From NCBI GenBank assembly GCA_020024675.1, contig JAHHTM010000054.1, forward strand, positions 1 to 7,464: DNA of 7,464 nt. Direction: 5' to 3'. The notes beneath the pieces are model-generated. The model ran no database searches. It had not been told where the DNA came from and was given only the letters and a program-made list of their open reading frames with translations. Shown piece by piece: positions 5,703-7,464 of the stretch (position 1 is the stretch's first letter; the number at the start of each line of letters is the position of its first letter). The DNA comes from Muricomes sp. (GTDB lineage: Bacteria > Bacillota > Clostridia > Lachnospirales > Lachnospiraceae). The position numbers and the translations under genes were made by a program.

Positions 5703-7464
5703 TTATTTCTGTAACATAGCAGCGATATATTTTCCTGTATAAGAATTTTTATTCTCCGCCACTTCTTCTGGAGTACCTTCTGCCACAATCATGCCACCTT
5801 TATCTCCACCTTCTGGCCCTATGTCTATGATGTAATCCGCTGTTTTAATAACATCCAGATTATGCTCGATTACGATCACCGTATTTCCATCGTTTGCAAG
5901 ACGCTGTAATATTTCTGTCAGTTTGTGTACATCTGCAAAATGCAGCCCTGTAGTTGGTTCATCTAATATATAAACCGTTTTTCCTGTACTTCTTTTACTT
6001 AATTCTGATGCCAGTTTAATACGCTGTGCCTCTCCACCCGAAAGTTCCGTTGATGGTTGTCCAAGTCTTATATATGACAACCCAACATCATATAACGTCT
6101 CCATTTTTCTTCGAATACTTGGAACATTTTCAAAGAAATGCATTGCTTCTTCAACCGTCATATTTAAAACATCATATATCGTCTTGCCTTTATATTTTAC
6201 TTCCAGTGTTTCTCTATTATACCTTTTTCCTCCACATACTTCACATGGGACATAAACATCTGGGAGGAAATGCATTTCTATCTTGATAATTCCATCACCT
6301 TTACATGCCTCGCATCGTCCACCTTTCACATTGAAACTAAAGCGTCCTTTTTTATACCCACGCGCTTTCGCATCTGCTGTAGCCGCAAAAAGATCACGGA
6401 TCAAGTCAAACACACCTGTATACGTGGCCGGATTTGACCTAGGTGTACGTCCGATTGGTGACTGATCAATGTTGATGACCTTATCTAATTTTTCAATTCC
6501 TTCAATTCTTTTGTGCTTTCCAGGAATCGTTCTTGCACGATTTAATTCTTTCGCCAGTTTTTTATAAAGAATCTGATTGATCAGAGAACTTTTCCCTGAA
6601 CCTGAAACACCTGTAACACATGTCATTACTCCAAGTGGTATTTTAACATCTATATTTTTGAGATTATTCTCTGCCGCCCCTACGATCCGCAAATATCCAT
6701 TCGGTGTTTTTCTTACATCTGGCACCGGTATCTTTAATTCACCACTTAAATATTTTCCTGTAATTGAATCCGGATTTTTCATGATCTCCTGTGCCGTTCC
6801 AATAGCAACTACATTTCCTCCATGTTCTCCGGCTCCCGGTCCAATATCCACAATACAATCTGCAGCAAACATCGTATCCTCGTCATGTTCTACAACAATC
6901 AAGGAGTTTCCTAAATCCCTTAAATGTTTTAATGTGGCAAGTAATTTGTCATTATCTCTTTGATGAAGGCCGATACTAGGTTCATCTAAAATATACGCAA
7001 CTCCAACAAGTCCGGAACCAATCTGCGTTGCCAGACGTATTCTCTGTGCCTCGCCACCTGATAGTGTTCCTGTAGCTCTTGACAACGTCAGATAGTCAAG
7101 TCCCACATCCATAAGAAAGGAGATTCTTGCCTTGATTTCTTTTAAGATCTGATTTCCAATCATTTCCTGAGCTGGTGTCAGCTTAAGTGTTTCCAAAAAC
7201 TGTTGAAGTTTTTCTATAGACATAGCTGTAACTTCCGCAATGTTCTTATCTCCGACAGTAACAGCAAGTGCTCCTTTTTTTAATCTTTGGCCTTTACATA
7301 CCGGACATGGCGTAATATTCATAAAGGACTCATATTCTGCCTTCATTGTATCGGAACCGGTCTCTCGATATCGTCTTTCAACATTTTTAATAAGACCTTC
7401 AAACGCAACATCGTAAATTCCTTCTCCACGTTGTCCTTTATAATAAACCTTCACAGATTTTCCA
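5703..7464 (-). CDS. uvrA: Excinuclease ABC subunit A, C-terminal part (5' end outside window)
   Basis: UvrA is the damage-sensing ATPase of nucleotide excision repair; it works as a dimer, loads UvrB on DNA and acts in the cytoplasm. The 586 visible codons (of about 940 usual) run into the right edge: the frame is open through GKSVKVYYKG, so the GTG at 7454 is an internal valine, not a start. In order one sees YEGVI-like FEGLIKNVERRYRETGSD, a CPVC pair (about 7307-7296), the first ABC signature LSGGEAQRIRLA (from 7064) with Walker B ILDEPS (from 6992), the second Walker A GVSGSGKSS (6611-6585), DQSPIGRTPRSNPATYTG, the C-terminal zinc finger CEAC...CEVC (6314-6234), the second signature LSGGEAQRIKLA (from 6044) and ILDEPTTGLH (from 5969). 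All motifs are intact. It ends normally at ...YIAAMLQK. uvrB is often next to uvrA and may lie to the right, outside view. Confidence 0.97.
   Translation of the reverse strand, partial: GKSVKVYYKGQRGEGIYDVAFEGLIKNVERRYRETGSDTMKAEYESFMNITPCPVCKGQRLKKGALAVTVGDKNIAEVTAMSIEKLQQFLETLKLTPAQEMIGNQILKEIKARISFLMDVGLDYLTLSRATGTLSGGEAQRIRLATQIGSGLVGVAYILDEPSIGLHQRDNDKLLATLKHLRDLGNSLIVVEHDEDTMFAADCIVDIGPGAGEHGGNVVAIGTAQEIMKNPDSITGKYLSGELKIPVPDVRKTPNGYLRIVGAAENNLKNIDVKIPLGVMTCVTGVSGSGKSSLINQILYKKLAKELNRARTIPGKHKRIEGIEKLDKVINIDQSPIGRTPRSNPATYTGVFDLIRDLFAATADAKARGYKKGRFSFNVKGGRCEACKGDGIIKIEMHFLPDVYVPCEVCGGKRYNRETLEVKYKGKTIYDVLNMTVEEAMHFFENVPSIRRKMETLYDVGLSYIRLGQPSTELSGGEAQRIKLASELSKRSTGKTVYILDEPTTGLHFADVHKLTEILQRLANDGNTVIVIEHNLDVIKTADYIIDIGPEGGDKGGMIVAEGTPEEVAENKNSYTGKYIAAMLQK

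Noticed and set aside
6577..6963. Plus-strand open frame of 128 residues opposite uvrA
   Set aside because: It is antisense to a highly conserved part of uvrA including the second Walker A motif and shows no independent features.
1..7464. A novel defence, mobile or CRISPR-type system
   Set aside because: There are no repeats, spacers, transposase, integrase, toxin-antitoxin or nuclease signatures; all genes are collinear and chromosomal in character.

Overview
The window is AT-rich DNA in which every supported gene reads on the minus strand, with very short gaps and Gram-positive (AGGAGG-type) ribosome binding sites. UvrA, MreB, RecD2, ComF and CdaA all have Firmicutes-like sequences. Codon use, the gene set and low GC suggest a clostridium, most likely of the Lachnospiraceae or a close relative. 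That placement is an inference from sequence character, not from a database search.

In transcription order (right to left) the window holds: the C-terminal 586 residues of the excinuclease subunit uvrA (5' end outside the window); a stand-alone mreB without mreC or mreD; recD2, a RecD-like helicase; comF, a phosphoribosyltransferase-fold competence-type protein; a 131-residue protein with two membrane segments; a 355-residue multi-pass membrane protein; and the first 61 codons of cdaA, the membrane-anchored diadenylate cyclase that makes c-di-AMP. The cdaA fragment is too short to stand out as an ORF and was found by translating the left edge.

Gaps are 0 to about 65 bases and no convincing terminator hairpin was seen. 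uvrA-mreB-recD2-comF may therefore be read as one DNA-repair/shape/competence run. A candidate extended -10 promoter lies at the end of comF and could start a second unit: two uncharacterised membrane proteins followed by cdaA. No stretch over 300 bases lacks a gene, and I see no RNA gene, CRISPR array, insertion sequence or phage feature.

This is mainly an ordinary chromosomal housekeeping region. The points worth a second look are: the ComF zinc-binding N-terminus, which is intact in frame but has no ATG, GTG or TTG start; two genes whose Shine-Dalgarno sites point to a start downstream of the longest ORF; and the two unknown membrane proteins apparently co-transcribed with cdaA, which are candidates for partners or regulators of c-di-AMP signalling.
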